Source: Caryophanales bacterium (GTDB lineage Bacteria > Bacillota_I > Bacilli_A > RFN20 > CAG-288). From it: 27,380 nt of DNA. Every line of letters starts with the position of its first letter. Positions within the stretch are counted from its first letter, which is position 1. Under the pieces are notes generated by a model. The model was not told where the DNA came from and searched no databases. It saw only the letters and a program-made list of their open reading frames with translations. The stretch covers positions 1 to 27,380 of the forward strand of contig JAJVUU010000024.1 in the NCBI GenBank assembly GCA_021621525.1, in the 5' to 3' direction. Position numbers and translations under genes: made by a program. Below, piece after piece: positions 15,734-22,191 of the stretch.

Positions 15734-16585
15734 GGTTCCTTTGGGTTCTCCTGTTTCTCATATCCATCCATAGGGAAGAGCATATTCCTATACAATGATA
15801 AGGTCTACTATCAGAGCACATCCGACAACTTCGACGGGCTTGTATTGAAGGATGGATACGGACATGAGATCGTCTACAAGAACGGAAGTTATCATTATGA
15901 CGAGTCCATCAAGAGCTATGACCAAGAAGCCGTCAAAGATCTTTCTGACTTTCTTCCTATCAGGCAGGTTGCCATAGAAGCCTTCAAGTATGACAAGGAC
16001 AAGGATGTCTATGTCTTGAAGGATGAAGCTACCGACTTCACCGTCTTCTTTGATGTCTTTCTAGGCTTGAACAGCGGCTTTAAGGATGCAAGTCAGGTCG
16101 ATGAAGTCGATGTGAAGCTAAACAAGGACAAAGTCTCTTCCATCACCTATAAGATTGGAAAAGGCATCATCAACTACACCTACAAGTATGATGACAGCCT
16201 CTTGCCCTTTGCCAAGGACAGCTTGACTTCCTATGATGCCAAGGATATCTTCTATGGTACTTTCAAAGGGACTCTTCAGGGAGAAGGAAGCAGAAACGGC
16301 TTTGAAGTTGAAGTCAAGGTTGTCAAGACAAAGAATCAGGACAAGTATACCAGTGAAAAGCAGCCATACCTTACAAGCGTCAGCGTCGCTCTTGAAAAGA
16401 AGATCACTCAAGATTCCTCCTTCTATAACGCTACCAATGTCACCATCTCACAGAACACCATCTACTTTGAATGTGATGGAGACTATACCATCACCTTTGA
16501 TGAGAATGATGAAACCTATTCTTTGACGTATACGACGGATGCAGGTGCCTCCTATACTTCCACACTGACAAAGCAGTCTCTCTGA
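15734..16585 (+). pseudogene. 5'-truncated secreted or lipoprotein gene remnant
   Basis: The plus-strand frame is open from 15734, after a TGA at 15731, to a TGA ending at 16585. Protein-like sequence begins around 15782 (IFLYNDKVYYQSTSDN) and continues for about 265 residues. There is no ATG near the start, no ribosome binding site and no signal peptide; a TTG at 15845 falls in the middle of what already looks like coding sequence, so I do not take it as the real start. The content (alternating Tyr, Lys, Asp, Thr; phrases such as GYGHEIVYKNG and GDYTITFDENDETYSLTY) is typical of the C-terminal part of an extracellular lipoprotein of this lineage. The 5' end with its export signal appears to have been lost where the divergent operon promoter region now begins. 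I do not recognise the family. Confidence 0.55.
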
Positions 16586-16681
16586 CTTTAACGATACGTC
16601 AATATCGACATAGATTCCAAGCATGGCAATCGGGAAACGTTCTTCTTTTTGATGTCAGAAGAGAGGAATCATTGCGCTTAC

Positions 16682-16700
16682 ATTCCTTTTGGAAAGGAAT
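16682..16700. repeat. Short inverted repeat, 8-base arms
   Basis: Arms ATTCCTTT and AAAGGAAT flank a three-base loop. There is no following T-run, so it is not a convincing intrinsic terminator for the truncated gene upstream. It lies about 45 bases before the DegV promoter region and may be a leftover hairpin. Confidence 0.35.
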
Positions 16701-16743
16701 TCCTAGCGAAAATTCTTGATTAACGTTTAATTATGCTTTTTTT

Positions 16744-16765
16744 AATGGTACAATTGTGTACCATT
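16744..16765. promoter_or_regulatory. Perfect inverted-repeat operator over an extended -10 promoter
   Basis: Nine-base arms AATGGTACA (16744-16752) and TGTACCATT (16757-16765) flank the four bases ATTG without mismatch. The left arm and loop contain TGgTACAAT (16746-16754), an extended -10 promoter that explains the lack of a clear -35. Transcription would start about 16761 and the ribosome binding site AGGGAGGT follows at 16766-16773. A dimeric repressor bound here would block the promoter directly. The regulator is not identifiable from this window. Confidence 0.7.
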
Positions 16766-16777
16766 AGGGAGGTTATC

Positions 16778-17659
16778 ATGGCAATTAAAATATACACGGA
16801 TGCTAGTTCCAATCTGTTCGAAGACATCCTGAAAGATAAAGACAAGGACATCACTGTCCTTCCGATGCAGGTCGATATCGATGACAAGAAATATCTCTGC
16901 TATTCGGATGAGATCCATGTCAATGAATTCTCAAAAACGTTCTATGAACTGATGAAGGAAGGACATAAGCCGAAGACTTCCCTTCCCAATCCTGGCATGT
17001 TCCAGGAAAAGATGGAAGAGGAAATCAAGAACGGAAACCAAGTCATCTATGTCTGTCTTGCCGGTGGAATCTCAGGCACCTATCAGACAAGCACCATGAT
17101 TGCAAACCAGATCAATGAAGAGCATCACTCTACTTTGGTCAAGGTCATCAATTCCCGTACGGCCGGACTTGGTGAAGGAATGATTGCCATGTATGCCTAT
17201 GATGTCTCCAAGGAAGGATTGTCCTTGGAAGATACGGCAAAGAAGATTGAAGAATACGCAAACAAGGTACGCAGTGAATTCATCGTCGATTCTCTCATCT
17301 ATCTCACAAATACCGGAAGAGTCAGCAAGCTCAAGGCAACGATCGCTTCCGTGCTATCCATCAAGCCTCTTCTCTATGGTTCCGATGAAGGAAAGATCGA
17401 AGTCACTTCCCTGGCCCATGGAAAGCTCAAGGCGATGAAGAAGCTTGCCAAACAGGTCAATGACCATATCACGGACAAGAACAGCAAAGTCTATGTCTCC
17501 CATTGCAATGTCCCTGAGGAAGCAGAGAAGTTCAAGAACATGCTTTCTGAATACGGCATCCAGAATGTCGAAATCTACTTCTATGACTTAGTGACCGGTG
17601 CCCATGTCGGTCCTGGCACCATCGCCGTCTTCTATGAAGGCAAGGACAGAAGTCTCTAA
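16778..17659 (+). CDS. DegV family fatty-acid-binding protein (FakB-like)
   Basis: Starting at the ATG at 16778, five bases after AGGGAGGT, the product is 293 residues, the usual DegV length. Frame upstream to 16733 is open but has no ribosome binding site and runs through the promoter. Family marks are the N-terminal IYTDASSNL (DSxxDL-like), TSLPNP (67-72, usual TSxPSP), SGTYQT (99-104), NSRTAGLGEG, the TNTGRVSK region and the C-terminal HVGPGT (276-281). In characterised members (Staphylococcus FakB1/FakB2) the protein holds a fatty acid for phosphorylation by FakA, feeding phospholipid synthesis. It is a single-gene unit, bounded by its own operator-promoter and a strong terminator. Family is sure; binding of a particular fatty acid is inferred. 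Confidence 0.92.
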   Translation: MAIKIYTDASSNLFEDILKDKDKDITVLPMQVDIDDKKYLCYSDEIHVNEFSKTFYELMKEGHKPKTSLPNPGMFQEKMEEEIKNGNQVIYVCLAGGISGTYQTSTMIANQINEEHHSTLVKVINSRTAGLGEGMIAMYAYDVSKEGLSLEDTAKKIEEYANKVRSEFIVDSLIYLTNTGRVSKLKATIASVLSIKPLLYGSDEGKIEVTSLAHGKLKAMKKLAKQVNDHITDKNSKVYVSHCNVPEEAEKFKNMLSEYGIQNVEIYFYDLVTGAHVGPGTIAVFYEGKDRSL

Positions 17660-17678
17660 GACTAGAAATCCAACCGTC

Positions 17679-17714
17679 AAAAAGCCTCCCGCACTCTAGG
17701 CAAGGAGGCTTTTT
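17679..17714. terminator. Intrinsic terminator, probably bidirectional
   Basis: AAAAAGCCTCC (17679-17689) pairs with GGAGGCTTTTT (17704-17714) around a 14-base loop. A T-run follows the stem on either strand, so it ends the DegV transcript and could also stop transcripts from the minus-strand dUTPase gene. Confidence 0.9.
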
Positions 17715-17873
17715 GAATGTTTTTTAATTTATAAATCCATAAAGACATCAATTGGAAACAAAGAGAAGTCATCGCATCTTATCTGGCAATCATTTTCAAG
17801 AATCATCCATAGATTGGATTTCAATGAAACAAGTTGTTTTATTATTTGCTTTGTTCCATTTCAAGGAAGAATC
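17715..17873. other. Non-coding spacer, nothing recognised
   Basis: This AT-rich 159-base stretch lies between the bidirectional terminator and the stop of the dUTPase gene. I see no convincing reading frame with a ribosome binding site, no repeat and no RNA gene; it is probably the dUTPase 3' untranslated region. Confidence 0.5.
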
Positions 17874-18314
17874 CTACTTCCCGGTAGAACCTATTCCACC
17901 TTTTCTTGTTCCTATGGAAGCATCGTCATCCGTGACAAGATACTTCATGAAGACACCCTGGGCGATCTTGTCTCCCTTCTGAATGAGGACTTCCTCTTCC
18001 GAGATGTTCGTCAATGCTATCATGATATGGCCGTCGTTCTTTTCGTTTTCAAAATAATCCGAATCGATGACACCCACGCTGTTGCTAAGCAAGATGCCCT
18101 TCTTGATTCCGATGGAAGAACGGATGAAGAGATAGAGCACTTCGTCTTTTTCCATCTCTGCCTTGACACCGGTAGGAAAGACGTGGCTCTCATGGGGTTT
18201 CAAGGTATAGGTTTCCAAAGAACGGAAGTCATATCCGGCACTGTCTTGCGTGCTGCGGCTGGGAAGGATGACATCACTGGAAGAAAAGCCTTTGGCGACA
18301 TGGAATTTTCTCAT
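17874..18314 (-). CDS. dut: dUTP diphosphatase (dUTPase)
   Basis: A full-length trimeric-type dUTPase of 146 residues with all five motifs: I AGYDFRS (26-32), II RSSIGIKKG (65-73), III SVGVIDSDY (79-87) with the catalytic Asp84, IV KGDKIAQGVF (113-122) and V RKGGIGSTG (137-145, with Ile where Phe usually stacks on the uracil). It hydrolyses dUTP to dUMP and pyrophosphate in the cytoplasm, keeping uracil out of DNA and feeding dTMP synthesis. The ATG follows GAGGTC by seven bases. A TATAAT at 18344-18339 on the minus strand is a likely -10. It stands alone, divergent from a decayed signalling gene. Ile replacing Phe in motif V is conservative and does not suggest loss of function. Confidence 0.95.
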   Translation of the reverse strand: MRKFHVAKGFSSSDVILPSRSTQDSAGYDFRSLETYTLKPHESHVFPTGVKAEMEKDEVLYLFIRSSIGIKKGILLSNSVGVIDSDYFENEKNDGHIMIALTNISEEEVLIQKGDKIAQGVFMKYLVTDDDASIGTRKGGIGSTGK

Positions 18315-18338
18315 TTAAATCGACCTCACATGCTTTAG

Positions 18339-18344
18339 ATTATA
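18339..18344 (-). promoter_or_regulatory. Candidate -10 element for dut
   Basis: The minus strand reads TATAAT at 18344-18339, about 25 bases upstream of the dUTPase start. No good -35 hexamer sits at 16-18 bases; the nearest TTGTAG is 20 bases away, so the call rests mainly on the perfect -10 and its position. Confidence 0.45.
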
Positions 18345-18348
18345 AAAT

Positions 18349-19617
18349 ATGGCGTTTATTATATCTACAAGAAGATTTTTATTTCATGAAAAATATAGGC
18401 TATACGTCTTTCTCCCATCCTTCGTCCTTCCTGTCTTTTCTTTTGGTTGCAATAAACAGACCGTAAGGGAAGAAAAGGAGCTTTTTCTTACGATTTCCGA
18501 AAAGGATTATCCTTCCTTCAAAAGGGTGACGGATCTTTTCTTGGAAGAGAACCCGAATTATACCATCCGATACAGCATCAAGAACAGCAACCATCTGTCC
18601 TATTACCTTGCCCATGACAAGATCGATACGGATTTCGTCATCGTCGACGATTTCGTCCAGCTCAACTTCTATGGGTCAAACCTTCTTGACATCACCGACA
18701 GTAAGGCTCTTCAGAACTTCAGTTACGACATCTTCAACTTCATCAAGAACAAGGACCGCAGGATTCTGGCTATGCCAAGTCCAACATGGAAGATGAGATT
18801 TCCATCCACTTCTTCGATGAGAAGATGCAGGAAGACTTCGAACTGACCAACGATATCGAACAGAGCCAGGAGCTTGCCTTGCAGGCAACCGCTTCCGTGT
18901 CTTCTATCAGGGCAAGTATGACTTACATAAGAACAGGTTCACAGCCTGTAAGGCCCTGGCAAGATGGAAGAACAACACCAAGGGCTATATCAACACCCAG
19001 ACCTTCGTCGATGTCTTTGAAAGAAACGGTTTCATCGTCAAGCTGGATTTCTTCATCTTCAAGAAGGTCCTTTCGGACATCAAGGAAGCTCTCAGAGAAG
19101 GCCGTGAAATCCTTCCGGTCAGCGTCAATCTCTCCAGGATTCACTTCTATGACCCGGATTTCTTCCTGAATTTTGAAAATGCCATCAAGGAATCCGGCGT
19201 CGATCCAAAATACATCGAATTTGAAGCCACCGAAGGCGTCATCCTCAACGAAAAAACGGATCTGAGCCATGTCATCGAACAGATCCATCAGATTGGCAGC
19301 AAGGTATCCATCGACGATTTCGGAAGCGGTTTCTCCAACCTTTCCATGATCAACCGAATCGACTTCGACATCCTGAAGATGGACAAGCGTCTTGTCCAGG
19401 GAAAGAACGGCTTCGACGAAAACTCCAGGCAGATTCTCAAGACCGTCGTCAAGATGTGCAAGAACCTCAACAAGATGGCCCTATGCGAAGGTGTCGATAC
19501 GAAGGGAGAAGTCGACTACCTGCGTGAAACGGCTGCGACCTCATCCAGGGATACTACTATTCCAAGCCTTCGAAGAAGGATGATTTCCTAGGGCTTGTCG
19601 ACAGGACGAACCACTAG
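18349..19617 (+). pseudogene. Decayed solute-binding / GGDEF / EAL fusion gene
   Basis: Three frames together spell one broken gene. Frame one (18349 to about 18770) encodes a signal segment with lipobox-like FSFGC and the first part of an extracellular solute-binding-like domain (FLTISEKDYPSFKRVTDLFLEENP). At about 18770 the frame changes and the sequence becomes YAKSNMEDEISIHFFDEKM, typical of the end of a GGDEF domain, so the rest of the binding domain, the membrane helix and most of GGDEF are missing. Near 18886 an A seems lost (ALQ-A-NRFRVFYQGKYDL), shifting into the EAL domain. Near 19530 a G seems lost before CDLIQGYYYSKP, and the end is NH-stop at 19617. The EAL domain has KALARW for EALxR, but retains TEG, DDFGSG, LKMD and CEGVDT. 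Intact, it would have sensed an external ligand and acted on cyclic di-GMP. Confidence 0.75.
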
Positions 19618-20198
19618 TCGATGGCAGGGAAGGCAAGACGAAGGACATCTTTGACGATCTTCTTCTCTTCATGCTGCTTCCCGTCCAAAAGGGTAAAATA
19701 GAATATCGACGCAAAAGCTCCGGCATAGAACATGATCATGGTCTCTTCCGAAGCTTTTTTGGTGAGAATATGATATTTGTCTTCGATTCTCTTCAACAAA
19801 TCCTGAAAGAAACGGCTGAGTTCATAATATAAGGTACGCGAGGAATCCTTCTTAAGGATTTCCATGAACGGGATATCGCTGACAAACAGGTCATGGACGA
19901 TGATCTCGATGCAGTTCTTGAAGGTGATGAGGTTGGAAAAGAGGAACTTCTTTTCAAGCTGGGGACGGATGCTCTCAAGAAGGGCTTCCTCATATCTTAC
20001 GAAGACGAAGCGGAGCAGGTCTTCCTTGTCCTGGAAATTATTATAGAAGGTATTCTTGGAGATCAATGCAGTATCGGAAATGTCCTTGATGGATATCTCG
20101 GCATAGTCCTTCAACTTGAGAAGTTCTTCCAGGGCATTGGCTAAGTCTCTCTTTGTCCTGATGGTTCGCACATCTTCCTTGTTTTTGGTTTCAGTCAT
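19614..20198 (-). CDS. TetR family transcriptional regulator
   Basis: A 194-residue protein with the TetR N-terminal helix-turn-helix at about 15-62: TKRDLANALEELLKLKDYAEISIKDISDTALISKNTFYNNFQ in pieces, where ISKNTFYNNF is the recognition helix and DKEDLL the following turn. The C-terminal ligand-binding half has the FYAGAFASIFYF helix common in TetR_C groups. It is transcribed away from the exporter operon at 20339, the classic arrangement for a local repressor that is released by the exported compound. The likely operator is the inverted repeat at 20295-20320. A CGGAGAT site precedes the ATG. Its 3' end overlaps the end of the decayed EAL gene by four bases on the opposite strand. Confidence 0.92.
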   Translation of the reverse strand: MTETKNKEDVRTIRTKRDLANALEELLKLKDYAEISIKDISDTALISKNTFYNNFQDKEDLLRFVFVRYEEALLESIRPQLEKKFLFSNLITFKNCIEIIVHDLFVSDIPFMEILKKDSSRTLYYELSRFFQDLLKRIEDKYHILTKKASEETMIMFYAGAFASIFYFTLLDGKQHEEKKIVKDVLRLAFPAID

Positions 20199-20254
20199 AG
20201 TAATTTATCTCCGTATAATTTTTTGAACACGGTAATAATTTTATCACTTAGGTC

Positions 20255-20283
20255 TTGAAATTGGAATAGAGTTGAATTATTAT
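20255..20283 (+). promoter_or_regulatory. Promoter of the right-hand ABC exporter operon
   Basis: TTGAAA (20255-20260) and TATTAT (20278-20283) are separated by 17 bases, close to the sigma-A consensus. Transcription would begin about 20290, immediately before the inverted repeat that is the candidate TetR site. Confidence 0.65.
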
Positions 20284-20294
20284 TATTGCCGTTA

Positions 20295-20320
20295 AGTTAT
20301 TGTGCCTTAGTTCAATAACT
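20295..20320. promoter_or_regulatory. Inverted repeat, candidate TetR operator
   Basis: Eight-base arms AGTTATTG (20295-20302) and CAATAACT (20313-20320) flank ten bases with no mismatch. The site sits just after the predicted start of transcription and before the ribosome binding site AGGAGGTG (20325-20332), where a bound dimer would block the operon. The divergent TetR gene is the obvious partner. Confidence 0.65.
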
Positions 20321-20338
20321 CGACAGGAGGTGAAGTAA

Positions 20339-21259
20339 ATGAACAATGCCATCGAAATCAGACACCTGACGAAGGACTATGGACAAGGAAGAGGTGTCTT
20401 CGATGTTTCCTTCGAAGTCCACGAAGGGGAGTGCTTCGGCTTCTTAGGCCCCAACGGTGCCGGAAAGTCGACGACCATCCGCCATCTGATGGGCTTCAGC
20501 GTGCCAGACAGCGGTGAGACGCTTCTCAAGGGAAAGAACTCCCTCAGGGACCGTGCCAGCCTCATGAACGGCGTATCCTATATTCCTGGCGAAGTCGCCC
20601 TTCCCTTGTCCCTGAAAGGTTTTGAAGTCCTTCAGGAACAGATGAAGCTCAAGGGAGTGACAAACCGTTCCTATCTGGACTATCTCATAGAATACTTCGA
20701 ATACGATCCAAACCTTTATTGCAAGGAGATGTCCCTGGGCATGAAACGAAAGACAGCCATCATCGCTGCCTTCATGTCGGATCCTGACATCATCATCATG
20801 GATGAGCCTTCCTCCGGTCTTGACCCGGAGATGCAGGAACGCTTCGTCCTTCTCATCGAAGCCGAGAAGAAGAGGAACAAGACCATCCTTCTTTCCAGCC
20901 ACATCTTCCAGGAAGTCGACAGCTGCTGTGACCGCATCGCCGTCATCAAGGACGGAAAGATCGTCAGCAACTTCGTCGCCGACGAACTCAAGCACAAGGC
21001 GATCAAGGAATATATCCTCACCTATTATCAGGAAAATTATAAGGACGAGGCCCTGAAGCTTCTCTCTTCCATGTTTGACACGAAGGACATAAACGATGAA
21101 TCCTTTGCCGTCTATGTCAACGAAAAGGAGACCAACAGCTTCCTATCCAGCCTTCCTAGGGAAGGATTTGAAGATTTCCGGGAAAAGAAGGAGACATTGG
21201 AAGATTACTTCATGTCCTTCTACAAGGAAGACAAGGTCTATGGAGGTATCAAGAAATGA
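20339..21259 (+). CDS. ABC transporter ATP-binding protein, first of tandem pair
   Basis: A 306-residue BcrA/drug-exporter type ATPase. Motifs: Walker A GPNGAGKST (37-45), signature MSLGMKRK (131-138), Walker B IIIMDEP (151-157), D-loop SSGLDP (158-163) and H-loop His188. All catalytic residues are present. A C-terminal region of about 90 residues (after 215) has no standard motif and may regulate. It is preceded by AGGAGGTG six bases from the ATG and is the first gene of a three-gene exporter operon. Its stop overlaps the start of the second ATPase by four bases (ATGA). Sequence here is noticeably GC-richer than in the left operon. It probably drives export of a toxic or antibiotic compound with the other two proteins, judging from the TetR control. 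Confidence 0.94.
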   Translation: MNNAIEIRHLTKDYGQGRGVFDVSFEVHEGECFGFLGPNGAGKSTTIRHLMGFSVPDSGETLLKGKNSLRDRASLMNGVSYIPGEVALPLSLKGFEVLQEQMKLKGVTNRSYLDYLIEYFEYDPNLYCKEMSLGMKRKTAIIAAFMSDPDIIIMDEPSSGLDPEMQERFVLLIEAEKKRNKTILLSSHIFQEVDSCCDRIAVIKDGKIVSNFVADELKHKAIKEYILTYYQENYKDEALKLLSSMFDTKDINDESFAVYVNEKETNSFLSSLPREGFEDFREKKETLEDYFMSFYKEDKVYGGIKK

Positions 21260-22191
21260 TTCAGGACAAAGCTGTCATCAGCGTCAACCATATCACCAAA
21301 GACTATGGAAAGGGAAGAGGTGACTTCGATATCAGCTTCCAAATAAGACAAGGCGAGACCTTAGGTATCGTCGGAGAAAACGGAGCTGGCAAGACGACCC
21401 TCATCCGCCAGATGATGGGCTTCATCAGGTCGGACTCTGGAAACATCAACATCTACGACATGGATGCCTACAAGGATGCCGACAGGACCAAGTCCTATAT
21501 CGGATACATCCCCGGAGAAATCAACTTCCCCGACGTCAAGTCCGGAGACGAGTTCCTTCATAACTATGGAAGGAGCCTCGGCATGAAGGAGAGCGACTTC
21601 GAATATGCCGATTCCATCATCAAGAGGATGCAGCTCGACATCAGGGCCTATCCTAAGAGGATGAGCAAGGGCATGAAGCAGAAGACGAGCATCGTCGCCT
21701 GCATGATGTTGAAGGCGCCGATCCTCATCATGGATGAGCCGAGCATCGGACTTGACCCTTTGATGAGGGAAGAGCTTCTCGAGCTCATCCTGGAGCAGAA
21801 GAAGCGCGGTGCCACCATCCTGATGACTTCAAACACCATCGAGGAGCTTGAAAGAGTCTCCGACAGGGTTGCCTATATGAGCCAGGGAAAGGTGCTTGAC
21901 ATCGCCGACTGCAATGCCATCAAGGACAGGACGCTTCGCGATCTGAAGATGGAATTTGAAAACGAAGACGAATATCTTTCCTTCCTGAAGGGAAGGGATG
22001 ACATCCTATGTGCCAAGCCCAAGTATCTTCAGGCCGTCATCCGCATCGACAAAGACAGGATTCCGGAACTGTTTGACACTCTGAAGGACTACAAGCTGAA
22101 ATACCTGTCTGAAGTGAAGTTCTCTTTGACGGACTACTTCAATGAAAGAAGAAACCTTATGAATCTGAAAGGAGAAAACCATGCTGACTGA
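21256..22191 (+). CDS. ABC transporter ATP-binding protein, second of tandem pair
   Basis: A 311-residue ATPase homologous along its length to the preceding one (shared HITKDYGKGRG/HLTKDYGQGRG start and YIPGE...P region). It has Walker A GENGAGKTT (40-48), signature MSKGMKQK (136-143) and Walker B LIMDEPSIGLD (157-167). The H-loop, however, reads LMTSNTIEE with Asn193 where the first ATPase has His188. Loss of the switch histidine usually slows or abolishes hydrolysis at that site, so this pair may work as an asymmetric heterodimer with one weak site. The start overlaps the upstream stop by four bases, and the gene overlaps the permease gene by 11 bases, so the three products are coupled. Confidence 0.94.
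   Translation: MIQDKAVISVNHITKDYGKGRGDFDISFQIRQGETLGIVGENGAGKTTLIRQMMGFIRSDSGNINIYDMDAYKDADRTKSYIGYIPGEINFPDVKSGDEFLHNYGRSLGMKESDFEYADSIIKRMQLDIRAYPKRMSKGMKQKTSIVACMMLKAPILIMDEPSIGLDPLMREELLELILEQKKRGATILMTSNTIEELERVSDRVAYMSQGKVLDIADCNAIKDRTLRDLKMEFENEDEYLSFLKGRDDILCAKPKYLQAVIRIDKDRIPELFDTLKDYKLKYLSEVKFSLTDYFNERRNLMNLKGENHAD

Noticed and set aside
15573..15821. Short frames of 66-67 codons on both strands in the operon leader region
   Set aside because: No ribosome binding site or protein-like composition, and they cross the predicted promoter and repeats.
16733..16777. Upstream extension of the DegV-family protein to 16733
   Set aside because: It would translate through the promoter and operator; the ATG at 16778 has an excellent ribosome binding site and gives the family's standard N-terminus.
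20444..20995. A 183-codon minus-strand frame
   Set aside because: It is antisense to the first ABC ATPase of the right operon, which has all its motifs.
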